Shown here piece after piece: positions 22,939 to 32,114 of a stretch of 64,000 bases of DNA (position 1 is its first letter; the number at the start of each line of letters is the position of its first letter). Made by a program: the position numbers and the translations under genes. This DNA is from Candidatus Hecatella orcuttiae (GTDB lineage Archaea; Thermoproteota; Bathyarchaeia; Hecatellales; Hecatellaceae), in NCBI GenBank assembly GCA_002011035.2, contig MTLY02000001.1, positions 189,342 through 253,341 on the forward strand, in the 5' to 3' direction. Under the pieces are notes generated by a model. That model searched no databases, was not told the origin of the DNA, and was given only the letters and a program-made list of their open reading frames with translations.

Positions 22939-24033
22939 ATGGTTGAAAAAGTCACAGTCAGCCTGATAAAGGCGGACATCGGAGGCCATCCCGGCCACCA
23001 CAGGGTTCACCCCAAACAGGTGGAGATGGCTCGAGAGCTCCTCGCCAAAGCTCAAAAGGACGGGCTCATCGTCGACTACAGAGTTTTCCACTGCGGAGAC
23101 GACCTCCAGCTTCTCATGACCCACCGCCGGGGGGAAGACAACCCCGACATCCATGGCCTCGCCTGGAGCATCTTCACCGAAATAACCGAGAAGGTTTCCA
23201 AACCCCTGAAGCTCTACGGAGCAGGCCAAGACCTCCTAGGGGAGGCTTTCTCCGGCAACGTCCGAGGCATGGGCCCTGGGGTTGCGGAGATGGAGTTCGA
23301 GGAAAGACCCTCCGACCCCGTGCTGGTCTTCGCCGCGGACAAAACCGAGCCTGGGGCTTGGAACTATCCCCTGTTCAAGATCTTCGCCGACCCCTTCAAC
23401 ACCGCCGGCCTCATCATCGACCCCAGCCTCCACGACGGCTTCAAGTTTCAAGTCATGGCCCTCCACGAGGGCAGGGAAGTGACGGTGAAATGCCCTGAGG
23501 AACTCTACGACCTCCTCGCCCTCCTAGGGACACCCAGCCACTACTGCATCAGCAAGGTCTTCCGAGCCGACGGACTGCCCGCAGCCGCAGCCAGCACCAG
23601 CCGGCTTTCCCTCATCGCCGGCAGGTATGTGGGCAAAGATGACCCTGTCTGCATCGTCCGAGCTCAGCACGGCCTCCCGGCAGTGGGAGAAGTCCTGGAG
23701 CCCTTTGCCTTCCCCCACATCGTCGCAGGGTGGATGCGGGGCAGCCACCACGGCCCCCTCATGCCCGTGTCCCTCCGCTACGCCCAGTGCACCCGGTTCG
23801 ACGGCCCCCCTAGGGTGGTGGGGTTGGGCTTCCAAGTTCACAACGCCCTGCTGGAGGGACCTGTGGACCTCTTCGACGACCCTGCCTTCGACTTGGCCAG
23901 GGAGGAAGCCAGCCGGGTGGCCGACTACCTGCGACGGCACGGTCCCTTTATGCCCCACCGGCTGGGCCCGGAGGAAATGGAGTACACCACCCTTCCCAAA
24001 GTCTTGGAGAAGCTGAAGGACAGGTTTAAGTAG
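22939..24033 (+). CDS. fbp: Bifunctional fructose-1,6-bisphosphate aldolase/phosphatase
   Basis: A 364-residue type V FBPase. The N terminus TVSLIKADIGGHPGHHRVHP carries the metal-binding Asp and His residues, and further landmarks are HCGDDLQLLMTH, GAGQDLLGEAFSGNVRGMGPG and AADKTEPGAWN. This archaeal enzyme joins DHAP and glyceraldehyde 3-phosphate and removes the 1-phosphate, giving one-way gluconeogenesis to fructose 6-phosphate. The frame starts at 22909, but the ATG at 22939 has GAGGGAG 6 nt upstream and matches the family N terminus. It is 2 nt upstream of the triosephosphate isomerase gene, so the two form an operon. Confidence 0.95.
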   Translation: MVEKVTVSLIKADIGGHPGHHRVHPKQVEMARELLAKAQKDGLIVDYRVFHCGDDLQLLMTHRRGEDNPDIHGLAWSIFTEITEKVSKPLKLYGAGQDLLGEAFSGNVRGMGPGVAEMEFEERPSDPVLVFAADKTEPGAWNYPLFKIFADPFNTAGLIIDPSLHDGFKFQVMALHEGREVTVKCPEELYDLLALLGTPSHYCISKVFRADGLPAAAASTSRLSLIAGRYVGKDDPVCIVRAQHGLPAVGEVLEPFAFPHIVAGWMRGSHHGPLMPVSLRYAQCTRFDGPPRVVGLGFQVHNALLEGPVDLFDDPAFDLAREEASRVADYLRRHGPFMPHRLGPEEMEYTTLPKVLEKLKDRFK

Positions 24034-24035
24034 GT

Positions 24036-24734
24036 TTGACCGCGGTGAAGCTGAAGCTCCCCGCCATCCTCGTCAACTTCAAATGCTACCGGGAAGCCAC
24101 AGGAAAGCAGGCTGTCCGCTTGGCGGAGATAGCCGGGGAAGTCTCCGAGGAAACAGGGGTCACCTTGGCGGTGGCCCCCCAGTTCACAGACCTTCCCGCC
24201 GTAATTCAAGCCGGCCGCGTGCCCGTCTTCTCCCAGCACATCGACCCCGTCAAGCCCGGCAGCTTCACAGGCCACATCCTCGCCGAGGCGGTTAAGGAAG
24301 CGGGGGCCTCGGGGTCGCTGGTGAACCACTCCGAGCGGAGGCTACCGCTGGAGGATGTTAAAGCCTGCGTGGAGAGGGCTAGGGAAGTAGGCTTGGCCAC
24401 GGTGGTCTGCGCGGACACCCCCCAAGCCTGCGGGGAAATCGCCGCGTTCAACCCGGATGTCATCGCCATCGAACCCCCTGAACTCATCGGAACCGGAATC
24501 CCCGTCTCCAAGGCCAAGCCTGAAGTGGTGACAGGCGCCCTGAAGGCGGTGGAGGCTGTGAACCCGGCTGTTCCGGTCCTCTGCGGCGCGGGAATCACTG
24601 TGGGGGCCGACGTGGAGGCGGCGTTGAAGCTGGGAACCAGAGGCGTCCTCCTCGCCAGCGGAGTGGTGAAGGCCCCTGACCCCCGCCGGGTTTTGGTGGA
24701 AATGGCGGAGGCGGTGGTTAGGGCTGAGAAGTGA
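24036..24734 (+). CDS. tpiA: Triosephosphate isomerase
   Basis: A 232-residue archaeal-length TIM barrel. It has ILVNFKCY with the catalytic Lys, LVNHSERR with the catalytic His (about residue 98), AIEPPELIGTG with the catalytic Glu (about residue 147), and CGAGIT near the phosphate site. It interconverts DHAP and glyceraldehyde 3-phosphate for the FBP aldolase/phosphatase encoded just upstream. Start choice is open between the TTG at 24036, right after the upstream stop, and the GTG at 24045. Confidence 0.95.
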   Translation: MTAVKLKLPAILVNFKCYREATGKQAVRLAEIAGEVSEETGVTLAVAPQFTDLPAVIQAGRVPVFSQHIDPVKPGSFTGHILAEAVKEAGASGSLVNHSERRLPLEDVKACVERAREVGLATVVCADTPQACGEIAAFNPDVIAIEPPELIGTGIPVSKAKPEVVTGALKAVEAVNPAVPVLCGAGITVGADVEAALKLGTRGVLLASGVVKAPDPRRVLVEMAEAVVRAEK

Positions 24735-24746
24735 GGGCTTCGACGT

Positions 24747-25625
24747 TTGAAGGTGGAAGCGGAATGTCTCCTCTGCCTCTTGGAGAGAGCCTGCCGGCAG
24801 ACAGGCTACGTGGGCGGAGATAGACAGGCTTTTTTCCAAGTGATGACTGAACTCTTAGACATGCTGCACAAGGAGTTCACCCCCGAAGCTGTCCCCGCCT
24901 ACCTGGGAACGTTGAGGGACAGAATCGTCCGAAAGGCTACAGGCCGAGACCCCTATGAGGAGCTTAAGAGGCAGGCCAACGAGGCAGCGTGGAAAGTCCT
25001 ACCCGCCGCGGAGAGGTTCGTCCTCCAGGCGGACTCCGACTACGAGCGGTTTCGAAGGCTGTGCATGGTGGCGGTGGCCGGGAACTCCGTGGAGTTCGAC
25101 GTCATGGGCTACAGCTTCACCCTCGACCGCTTGGGGGGAGAGCTGGAGAACCTCACCCTCCGCCTCGACCATCTTCCCCAAGCCTACGCCCAGCTTGAAG
25201 CTTCCCGGGAGGTGCTGTTCCTAACCGACAACGCGGGGGAGATAGTCTTGGACACCTTGCTCATGAGATACCTGAAGCAGAGAGGTCTAACCTTAACCGT
25301 GGCCGTGAAGGGAAGTCCCGTCCTCAACGACGCCACCCTCGTCGACGCGCAGGAGGCTGGAGTGGACAGGATAGCCGACGAGCTGATCACCACCGGCCTC
25401 GACAGCGTGGGGCTCATCTTAGACGCGGCGCCCAAACCTGTCAGGGAGAAGTTCACCCACTCAGACTTGGTCATAGCCAAAGGGATGGGAAACTACGAAA
25501 CCCTCACCGAGGTGAAGGGCGCAGGCGTGAAAGTGCTCTTCCTTCTCAAGGCCAAATGCGCCCCCGTAGCCCGAAGCCTAGGCGTGGAGAGGGGCTCCAA
25601 CGCCGCGCTGTTTCTAGAGCTTTAG
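24747..25625 (+). CDS. DUF89 / ARMT1-like metal-dependent phosphatase
   Basis: A 292-residue protein of the DUF89 family. An N-terminal ECLLCLLERACR Cys pair begins a helical domain, then a Rossmann-like part with REVLFLTDNAGEIVLDTLL, the metal-site core of the family. VKGSPVLNDATLVDA and VIAKGMGNYETL are further conserved stretches. DUF89 proteins act as damage-control phosphatases on sugar phosphates or phosphopantetheine compounds. It is 12 nt downstream of tpiA in the gluconeogenesis operon, which favours a sugar-phosphate substrate. It ends in a 12-nt overlap with the convergent phosphatase gene. Confidence 0.9.
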   Translation: MKVEAECLLCLLERACRQTGYVGGDRQAFFQVMTELLDMLHKEFTPEAVPAYLGTLRDRIVRKATGRDPYEELKRQANEAAWKVLPAAERFVLQADSDYERFRRLCMVAVAGNSVEFDVMGYSFTLDRLGGELENLTLRLDHLPQAYAQLEASREVLFLTDNAGEIVLDTLLMRYLKQRGLTLTVAVKGSPVLNDATLVDAQEAGVDRIADELITTGLDSVGLILDAAPKPVREKFTHSDLVIAKGMGNYETLTEVKGAGVKVLFLLKAKCAPVARSLGVERGSNAALFLEL

Positions 25626-26312
25626 CTTAAAGGCCTCCCGCAGCCACTCCACCGCCTCGCAGAAGCCTTCCCCGTAGCTTTTGGAGGTAACATGGTCGGC
25701 TATCTTTTTGAGCTCCTCAGGAGCCTGAGCTAGGGCTATGCCGTAGCCTGCGGCCTGAAAGAGCTCCACGTCGTTAAGGCCGTCTCCCACGGCGACGATC
25801 CTCCCGGAGTCTAGGTGGAAGAGTTCAGCCAGCTTCTTCAAGCCTGAGCCTTTATCCACCCCCGCGGGTAGGAGGTGGTAGGCGAAGCCGCTGTCGTAGA
25901 CGCGCACTCCGACTCCGTGGTCTCTGAGAATCCTGTTTCCTTCCTCCAAGGGGAAGCTTCTCTCCAAGGCTATGTCCACCATCCGGGGTTGGATGCCTCT
26001 TTCCTGAACCTTCTCCCCCAGCTTTTCCCTGAGAACCCGGTAGCCTTCCAAGGCCAGTTTCGGGTCCCCGAAAACCCTGAGAACCCTCCAGCCCCGGCCT
26101 AGCACCGCGCCGTTTTCCCCCATGACGATCTCGCAGGTGCCGATGAGGCGGGCCAGCATGGCGGCGGTATAGATGCTTCGGGCGGTGCTCAGGATGACGG
26201 GCCAGCCGGCTGCCTCAACCTTTCTCACCTTTTCCACAGCCGCCAACTCCAGCCTTCCATCGGCGTCCGTCAGCGTCCCGTCCACGTCCACCGCCAAGGC
26301 TTCAACCTTCAA
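25614..26312 (-). CDS. Archaeal phosphoglycolate phosphatase-like HAD hydrolase
   Basis: A 232-residue Cof-type HAD phosphatase. Motif I is AVDVDGTLTD, motif II STARS, a Lys in GVDKGSGLKKL, and motif III AVGDGLNDVELF. The C2-type cap and length match archaeal phosphoglycolate phosphatases and sucrose-phosphatase-like enzymes. The substrate is likely a small phosphorylated acid or sugar. Convergent with the DUF89 gene, overlapping it by 12 nt. Confidence 0.85.
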   Translation of the reverse strand: MKVEALAVDVDGTLTDADGRLELAAVEKVRKVEAAGWPVILSTARSIYTAAMLARLIGTCEIVMGENGAVLGRGWRVLRVFGDPKLALEGYRVLREKLGEKVQERGIQPRMVDIALERSFPLEEGNRILRDHGVGVRVYDSGFAYHLLPAGVDKGSGLKKLAELFHLDSGRIVAVGDGLNDVELFQAAGYGIALAQAPEELKKIADHVTSKSYGEGFCEAVEWLREAFKLKL

Positions 26313-26376
26313 CCCTCGCCCTCCCTCCGGGTAGCCTTAACGTTAATTTTTCACTCTCCCCCATAATTAACCGTAT

Positions 26377-27012
26377 ATGGCAAAGATTGAACCCTTCGAG
26401 AAGTTTGCCCTCCGCTACGAAGCCTGGTTTTCCCGGCATAGGTTCGCCTACGAATCAGAGCTCCAAGCGGTAAGGGAGCTACTGCCGAAAGGCGGGGAAG
26501 GCGTTGAAATCGGCGTGGGAAGCGGCAGGTTCGCAGCACCGCTGGGCGTCAGGCTTGGGGTTGAACCCTCCCACAAGATGCTGGAGCTGGCTAAGGAAAA
26601 GGGGGTGGAAGTGGTAGGCGGCGTAGCCGAAGCGCTGCCCCTTCCCCCTTCACGGTTTGACTTCGCCTTAATGGTTGCCACCCTCTGCTTCTTGGACGAT
26701 GTGGAAACAGCGTTCAGGGAGGCATGGAAGGTGCTGAAACCCGGCGGCTGCTTGGTGATAGGGTTTATCGACCGTGAAAGCCCCTTGGGGAGGCTGTACC
26801 AGCAGCGTAAGGGGGAGGACGTATTCTACGGGGAAGCCACCTTCCACTCAGTGGAGGAGGTTGTTTCTCGCCTGAGAAAATCGGGGTTTGAAAACTTCCA
26901 CTTCACCCAAACCATCTTCCATAACCTGCCTGAGATAACAGCCGTCGAACCTGTCGAAGAAGGCCACGGGAAAGGCTCCTTCGTGGTGGTCAGAGCGAGG
27001 AAACCCAGATAA
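26377..27012 (+). CDS. SAM-dependent methyltransferase (UbiE-like)
   Basis: A 211-residue class I methyltransferase. Motif I is GVEIGVGSGRFAAPLG (about residues 47-62), followed by VEPSHKMLELA, the acidic strand with LPLPPSRFDFALM, and the post-motif LKPGGCLVIGFIDRE. No acceptor-specific region is recognisable. An AT-rich box (GTTAATTTTT) lies about 25 nt before the ATG at 26377, so it is probably leaderless. No gene neighbour suggests a substrate. Confidence 0.88.
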   Translation: MAKIEPFEKFALRYEAWFSRHRFAYESELQAVRELLPKGGEGVEIGVGSGRFAAPLGVRLGVEPSHKMLELAKEKGVEVVGGVAEALPLPPSRFDFALMVATLCFLDDVETAFREAWKVLKPGGCLVIGFIDRESPLGRLYQQRKGEDVFYGEATFHSVEEVVSRLRKSGFENFHFTQTIFHNLPEITAVEPVEEGHGKGSFVVVRARKPR

Positions 27013-27096
27013 GACCCCCTTATCGGAACAGTTTTAGGGAAGGTTAGAATAACAGGCTAGACACGTCCGGGAGGCCTGTTCCACGGCCGTCAGCCA

Positions 27097-28260
27097 GTGG
27101 TCGAGTTGAAAAAAGACATCAAGCACGCTGTCAAGGCCTTGCTCAGAGAACTCGTCGAAACCCCCACCGTCAATCCCCCCGGTGAAAACTACCCTCAAGC
27201 CGTGGAGAAAATAGAAAGGATGCTGGAGAAATTCGGTGTTCCAACGCGCATCGTGGAGGCAGCTGAAGGGAAGCCGAACCTGATCGCCAAGGTGGGGAGG
27301 GGAAAGCCGGTTCTGCTTTTCAACGGCCACATCGACACCGTGGCCGCAGGTGCCGGTTGGAGGACAGACCCCTTTAGGTTGGTTGAAGGGGATGGAAAAC
27401 TCTATGGAAGAGGCACAGCGGACATGAAAGGCAGTCTAGCCGCCATGGCCGTTGCCGCCGCCAGCCTCGCGGAGGCCGACGGACCCCTAGAAGGCTCCTT
27501 GGTCTTCACCGCCACCGTCGACGAAGAAACCGGAGGACAAGACGGTTTAGGCTATTTGGTGAAAAGAAGGCTCGTCAACCCCGACTTCTGCGTGGTCGGG
27601 GAGCCCACGGGCTTGAACGTCGCCACCTGCGAGAAGGGAGCCTGCTGGTATAGGATAACAGTCCAAGGGAAGGCAGCCCACGGAGCTGTTCCTGAGCAGG
27701 GAGTCAACGCTGTGGAGAAGGCATCGAAGATCACCCTAAAACTGCTGTCTCTAAAATTCAGAAAAACCCACAGACGGCTGGGGAAGCCTACCTTAAACGT
27801 CGGAAGAATGGAGGGAGGCGTCAAAATCAACGTGGTCCCCGACCGCTGCGTTGTGGAGGTAGACCGAAGGACTCTCCCAAGTGAAACCCCCCAAGCTGTG
27901 AGAAGGGAGATAAAAGAGGCCCTCGCATCCCTCCGCTCCAAAGACCCCTCTCTGCGCTACCGGGTGGAGGAAATCCTCGTCTCCCAGCCCTTCCAGTCGC
28001 CTGAAGAGGACCCCCTAGTCGAAGCCGCCGTGGAGTCGGTTGCCTCTGTCCTAGGGCGGAAGCCCAAGCTCGTCGGCATGCAGGGGGTGACCGACGCCCG
28101 CTTCCCGGCGGTGGACCTGAAGAAGCCCACCATCATCCTAGGAGCCGGCAGCCTGAATCAGGCTCATAAGCCCAACGAGTATGTTTCAGAAAAACAGCTC
28201 CTCCAAGCCGTGGACGTCTTCAGGGTTCTCGCCGAAAAAATCCTTTCCGGCAGAAGGTGA
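27097..28260 (+). CDS. M20-family metallopeptidase (ArgE/DapE-like deacylase)
   Basis: A 387-residue dinuclear zinc hydrolase. It has NGHIDTVAA (metal His), RGTADMKGSLAAM (bridging Asp), VDEETGGQDG (catalytic Glu pair), GEPTG and the dimerisation lid domain with GKAAHGAVPEQGVNAVEKA. The C-terminal metal His is in AHKPNEYV. The family includes acetylornithine and succinyl-diaminopimelate deacylases and carboxypeptidases, and the substrate cannot be set from sequence. The GTG at 27097 has no close ribosome site; GGGAGG is about 24 nt upstream. Confidence 0.88.
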   Translation: MVELKKDIKHAVKALLRELVETPTVNPPGENYPQAVEKIERMLEKFGVPTRIVEAAEGKPNLIAKVGRGKPVLLFNGHIDTVAAGAGWRTDPFRLVEGDGKLYGRGTADMKGSLAAMAVAAASLAEADGPLEGSLVFTATVDEETGGQDGLGYLVKRRLVNPDFCVVGEPTGLNVATCEKGACWYRITVQGKAAHGAVPEQGVNAVEKASKITLKLLSLKFRKTHRRLGKPTLNVGRMEGGVKINVVPDRCVVEVDRRTLPSETPQAVRREIKEALASLRSKDPSLRYRVEEILVSQPFQSPEEDPLVEAAVESVASVLGRKPKLVGMQGVTDARFPAVDLKKPTIILGAGSLNQAHKPNEYVSEKQLLQAVDVFRVLAEKILSGRR

Positions 28261-28521
28261 GGACATTCGAAGACCACCTGTGGGACGGGGCTGGAAAGGA
28301 GTTAAAGCTTTCAGAGTTTTTGGAAAAGTATGAAAAATGTAGGTGGACTATACAGCTTACCCACCTGAGCTGCCCACTTCCTTATGCCACATGGTGTGCA
28401 CATTGAGCATAAAAAATTAGCCGTATTCAGAAAACTTAAAAGGATAATTACCGAGATAATAACACTTCGCTGATGATGTTCTGAAGGAGGATGCGCCTTC
28501 ACGAGAGTTCCCCTTGGAAAG

Positions 28522-30090
28522 GTGAAGCCGGGAGAAACCGTCATCGCCATGAGGGGAATCACCAAGCGATTCCCAGGCGTTCTCGCGAACGATCACGTAG
28601 ATATTGACATAAAAGCTGGTGAGATTCACGCTATCCTAGGTGAGAACGGTGCAGGAAAAACTACTCTTATGAACATATTGTACGGACTTCTGCAGCCCGA
28701 TGAGGGGGAAATATTCGTCTATGGAGAAAAGGTAACCCCGAAATCTCCGAAAGACATGATCGACCTAGGAATCGGAATGGTCCACCAACACTTTATGCTC
28801 ATTCCCACCTTCACCGTCGTAGAGAACATCATCCTAGGACTTGAATCCTCGAAAGAGCCGTTTCTAGATGTCGATTTGGCTGAAAAAAAGATAATCGAGT
28901 TATCGGAGAAATACGGCCTCAAAGTTAATCCTAAAGCTAAGGTTTGGCAGCTGTCGACTGGCGAGCGGCAGCGTGTGGAAATAATCAAAGCCCTCTATCG
29001 GGGCGCTCAGGTATTGATCATGGACGAGCCGACGTCGGTGCTTACTCCGACGGAGGTGGAAGAGCTTTCGAAGATTCTTAAGCGGATGGCGAAAGAGGGA
29101 TTGGCGATTATTCCTTTCATAACCCATAAACTGCCTGAAGTGATGGCGATAAGCGACCGCGTAACCGTTCTCAGGAAAGGGAGAGTTGTGGGGAGGTTTG
29201 AGACAAAACTCACGGATGAGAAAAGCCTAGCTAGAGAAATGGTTGGAAGAGAGGTCTTGTTTAAGCTACCAAAAAGTGAGGTAAAGAAAGGGAAAGTGGT
29301 CCTTGAGGTCAGAGGACTATGGGCCCAAAGCGACTTTGGAGTTTCTGCCCTCAAAGGTGTTTCCTTCTCCATCAGGGAGGGAGAGATCCTCGGCGTGGCT
29401 GGGGTGGCTGGGAATGGGCAGCGGGAGCTGGCGGAGGTCATCGCGGGTCTGCGCCGGGCTGTGGCGGGGAGGGTGCTCATCGACGGAAGGGACGTCACCA
29501 ACCTCCCCCCAAGGGAGATAATCAAGCAGGGCCTAGGCCACATCCCCGAAGACAGAATGGGAATGGGCCTCATCCTAGACTTCTCCATAGCCGAGAACAT
29601 CATTTTAGAAACTCACTCTGATCCCCCCTTCGCCTACCGCTGGATCCTTCCGTTTAAAAAGCGATGGTTCATCGATCAAGACGAAGTTGATAAGTACGCG
29701 GAGAAGCTACTTCTGGAATATAACATTGTAGCCGCTGGTAAGGATACGCTGGCAAGACACCTCTCTGGTGGGAACTTGCAAAGGCTTATTTTGGCTCGGG
29801 AGCTTTCCAGGGAGCCCAAGGTTTTGGTGGCCAACCAGCCGACTCGGGGGTTGGACGTGGGGGCCACCGAGTTCATCCGTAGGAAGCTTTTGGAGCAGCG
29901 GGACAGGGGCGTGGCCATCCTCCTCATCTCCGAGGACCTGGACGAGGTCATGTCCATGAGCGACCGCATCGCCGTCCTCTACGAGGGCGAAATCATGGGA
30001 ATCCTCCCCGCGGAGAAAGCGGATATGAAAGAGGTGGGGATGATGATGGCCGGTTCAAAGCGGGCACAATCTTTGGAGGAGCCAGCTTGA
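28522..30090 (+). CDS. BMP-type ABC transporter ATPase (two nucleotide-binding domains)
   Basis: A 522-residue ATPase with two fused ABC domains, as in RbsA-like sugar and nucleoside importers. The first domain has Walker A GENGAGKTT at 40-48, Q-loop HQHFML, signature LSTGE at 144-148 and Walker B VLIMDEP at 164-170. The second domain has a degenerate Walker A (GVAGNGQRELAEV), signature LSGGN and Walker B-like VLVANQPTRGLD, where the catalytic Glu is replaced by Gln. The stop overlaps the permease start (TTGA). The GTG at 28522 has GGAAAG very close upstream. With the next two genes it forms the membrane part of one importer. Confidence 0.95.
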   Translation: MKPGETVIAMRGITKRFPGVLANDHVDIDIKAGEIHAILGENGAGKTTLMNILYGLLQPDEGEIFVYGEKVTPKSPKDMIDLGIGMVHQHFMLIPTFTVVENIILGLESSKEPFLDVDLAEKKIIELSEKYGLKVNPKAKVWQLSTGERQRVEIIKALYRGAQVLIMDEPTSVLTPTEVEELSKILKRMAKEGLAIIPFITHKLPEVMAISDRVTVLRKGRVVGRFETKLTDEKSLAREMVGREVLFKLPKSEVKKGKVVLEVRGLWAQSDFGVSALKGVSFSIREGEILGVAGVAGNGQRELAEVIAGLRRAVAGRVLIDGRDVTNLPPREIIKQGLGHIPEDRMGMGLILDFSIAENIILETHSDPPFAYRWILPFKKRWFIDQDEVDKYAEKLLLEYNIVAAGKDTLARHLSGGNLQRLILARELSREPKVLVANQPTRGLDVGATEFIRRKLLEQRDRGVAILLISEDLDEVMSMSDRIAVLYEGEIMGILPAEKADMKEVGMMMAGSKRAQSLEEPA

Positions 30091-31121
30091 AAGGATTCTC
30101 GTCGAAGATGCCGTCCAGAAGCATCCTACTACCGCCCATGGCAATTTTATTGGCCCTAGCCATAGGCGCCCTTACAATCTTGGCTTTAGGAATAAACCCT
30201 ATTTTCGCCTATGCTGCACTTTTTCAAGGAGCTTTCGGCAGTCTCCATTCCCTAACGGAGACTTTCGTGAAAGCCTCTCCTCTGCTTTTCACAGGTCTAG
30301 CGGCAGCAGTGGCCTTTAGATGCCGGGTGTGGAACATAGGAGCTGAAGGCCAGCTTTACATGGGAGCGGTGGTTACCACGTGGGCAGGACTCACGTTGGT
30401 AGAAGTGCCAGCAGCTTTGCTGATCCCCCTACTCATATTGTTGAGCTTTGCTGCGGGAGCAATGTGGGCTGTCATCGCGGGGGCTTTGAAGGCTAAATTC
30501 AAAGTAAACGAGATAATTCTTACCCTCATGTTAAATTTCATCGCAATCTACTTCGTGAGCTACTTGGTTGAAGGGCCGTGGAGAGATCCTTCTGGAATAA
30601 CATACAGCCCGCCTCTCACCACCTCAGCTTGGCTTCCCACCTTGGTATCCGGCACACGACTCCATCTGGGCATTTTATTAGCGTTTGTGTGCGCTGTTTT
30701 CATTTCTTTACTCTTCCGAAAGACCGTTTTAGGCTATAAAATCCAAGCCATCGGCGCTAATCCGGAGGCTTCGCGTTACGCGGGCATCGAAGTCTCCAAA
30801 ACGATCATAATCGTCATGGTGATCAGCGGTGGACTGGCTGGACTGGCCGGAATGGGAGAAATAGCCGGGGTGCAACATCGCCTGATGAGCGGATTCTCAC
30901 CGTGGTACGGTTTCTTGGGTATTTTAGTGGCAATGCTGGGGAAGCTGAGGCCTTTCGGGATAGTAGTCGCTTCCATCCTCTTTGGAGGCTTACTCGTCGG
31001 AGGCGATGCCATGCAGCGAGTAGGCGGAGTGCCGGCTCCTCTTGTCTTTGTATTGCAAGGGTTGATAGTGCTTTTGCTACTATTTTATGAACATGTTTTT
31101 GCGCGATTCGCAAGGAGTTGA
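30087..31121 (+). CDS. BMP-type ABC transporter permease, first subunit
   Basis: A 344-residue polytopic permease with CRVWNIGAEGQL after the first helices and the GGLAGLAGMGEIAG stretch. It is paralogous to 530-1543. The TTG at 30087 overlaps the ATPase stop as TTGA and follows GGAGGAG. It forms a heterodimeric channel with the next gene product and is driven by the upstream ATPase. Confidence 0.93.
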   Translation: MKGFSSKMPSRSILLPPMAILLALAIGALTILALGINPIFAYAALFQGAFGSLHSLTETFVKASPLLFTGLAAAVAFRCRVWNIGAEGQLYMGAVVTTWAGLTLVEVPAALLIPLLILLSFAAGAMWAVIAGALKAKFKVNEIILTLMLNFIAIYFVSYLVEGPWRDPSGITYSPPLTTSAWLPTLVSGTRLHLGILLAFVCAVFISLLFRKTVLGYKIQAIGANPEASRYAGIEVSKTIIIVMVISGGLAGLAGMGEIAGVQHRLMSGFSPWYGFLGILVAMLGKLRPFGIVVASILFGGLLVGGDAMQRVGGVPAPLVFVLQGLIVLLLLFYEHVFARFARS

Positions 31122-31125
31122 AAAA

Positions 31126-32052
31126 TTGGCGCTCCCTGTAGTGGAAATATCAGCGGCCATCATTGAAATGTCCACACCTCTCCTAATAGCAGCACTGGGG
31201 GAAATTTTCGTTGAGAGGTCGGGTGTGCTGAACCTGGGAATCGAAGGGATGATGCTGGTAGGCGCCTTCTCCGGCTTCGCTGGAGCGTACTTCAGCGGCA
31301 ACTTTCTTTTCGGATTCCTCATCGGGCTGGTTGTTGGCATGTCCATAGGAGCATTGATGGCTTACCTCAGCGTGAAATTAGGTGTAGACCAAATTCTCGC
31401 TGGGCTTGCAATTTGGATTTTCAGCATAGGCCTCTCCACTTTCTTGGCTAGGACGATTTTAGGAATAGCTCCTGGAACTGTGACAATAAAAGGTTTGGAG
31501 CCTATCAACATTCCCCTTCTTTCTCAGCTTCCAATTTTAGGGCCTATCCTGTTTCAGCATAACATTTTAGTATACCTTGTTTTGATTTCGGTGCCTCTGT
31601 TCCACATTCTCCTATTCCGCACAACCTTTGGCTTGAAGGTGAGGGCGGTAGGCGAGAATCCCAAAGCCGCTGATACGTTGGGAATTCACGTTCACCGTAT
31701 TCGCTTTCTCTGCCTTCTCCTAGGAGGAGCCATGGCCGGGTTGGCGGGCAGCTATCTCACAGTAGCTCGGTACCATGTTTGGATAGAGGAGGTAACCGCC
31801 GGGATGGGATGGATAGCTTTGGTTGTGGTCTTCTTCGGTAAAAGAAGCCCGTATAGGGCGCTTTTGGGTGCATGGATCATCGCCACAGGCTTCTCTTTAA
31901 GATACTATCTCCAAATCGCCGCCTTCTGGATACCCTACCAATTCATCTTAATGTTACCCTACATCCTCACCATAATTCTGCTCGTCGGAATCGTTGGAAA
32001 GGAAGAAACACCAGCCGCCTTCTGCATCCCATACAAACGGGAGGAGACGTAA
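31126..32052 (+). CDS. BMP-type ABC transporter permease, second subunit
   Basis: A 308-residue permease with ERSGVLNLGIEGMMLVG, matching the truncated permease at the left edge. An ATG at 31087 lies in frame but inside the upstream gene. The TTG at 31126 follows AAGGAG by 8 nt and comes 4 nt after the upstream stop, so I prefer it. The C terminus ends in a short charged tail with FCIPYKREE. It is the last gene of the plus-strand importer cluster, and the binding protein follows in the opposite orientation. Confidence 0.92.
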   Translation: MALPVVEISAAIIEMSTPLLIAALGEIFVERSGVLNLGIEGMMLVGAFSGFAGAYFSGNFLFGFLIGLVVGMSIGALMAYLSVKLGVDQILAGLAIWIFSIGLSTFLARTILGIAPGTVTIKGLEPINIPLLSQLPILGPILFQHNILVYLVLISVPLFHILLFRTTFGLKVRAVGENPKAADTLGIHVHRIRFLCLLLGGAMAGLAGSYLTVARYHVWIEEVTAGMGWIALVVVFFGKRSPYRALLGAWIIATGFSLRYYLQIAAFWIPYQFILMLPYILTIILLVGIVGKEETPAAFCIPYKREET

Positions 32053-32094
32053 TCCGTAGGCAAACAAAGCAATAGACCAAGTTGACAGGACGCT

Positions 32095-32107
32095 GAAAAA
32101 ATAAAAG
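32095..32107 (-). terminator. T-rich putative terminator after the BMP gene
   Basis: On the minus strand, the region 8-20 nt after the BMP stop reads as a T-rich run (CCTTTTATTTTTTC). Such tracts end archaeal transcription. It lies between the convergent importer and binding-protein genes. Inferred from composition only. Confidence 0.35.
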
Positions 32108-32114
32108 GAAGGTT

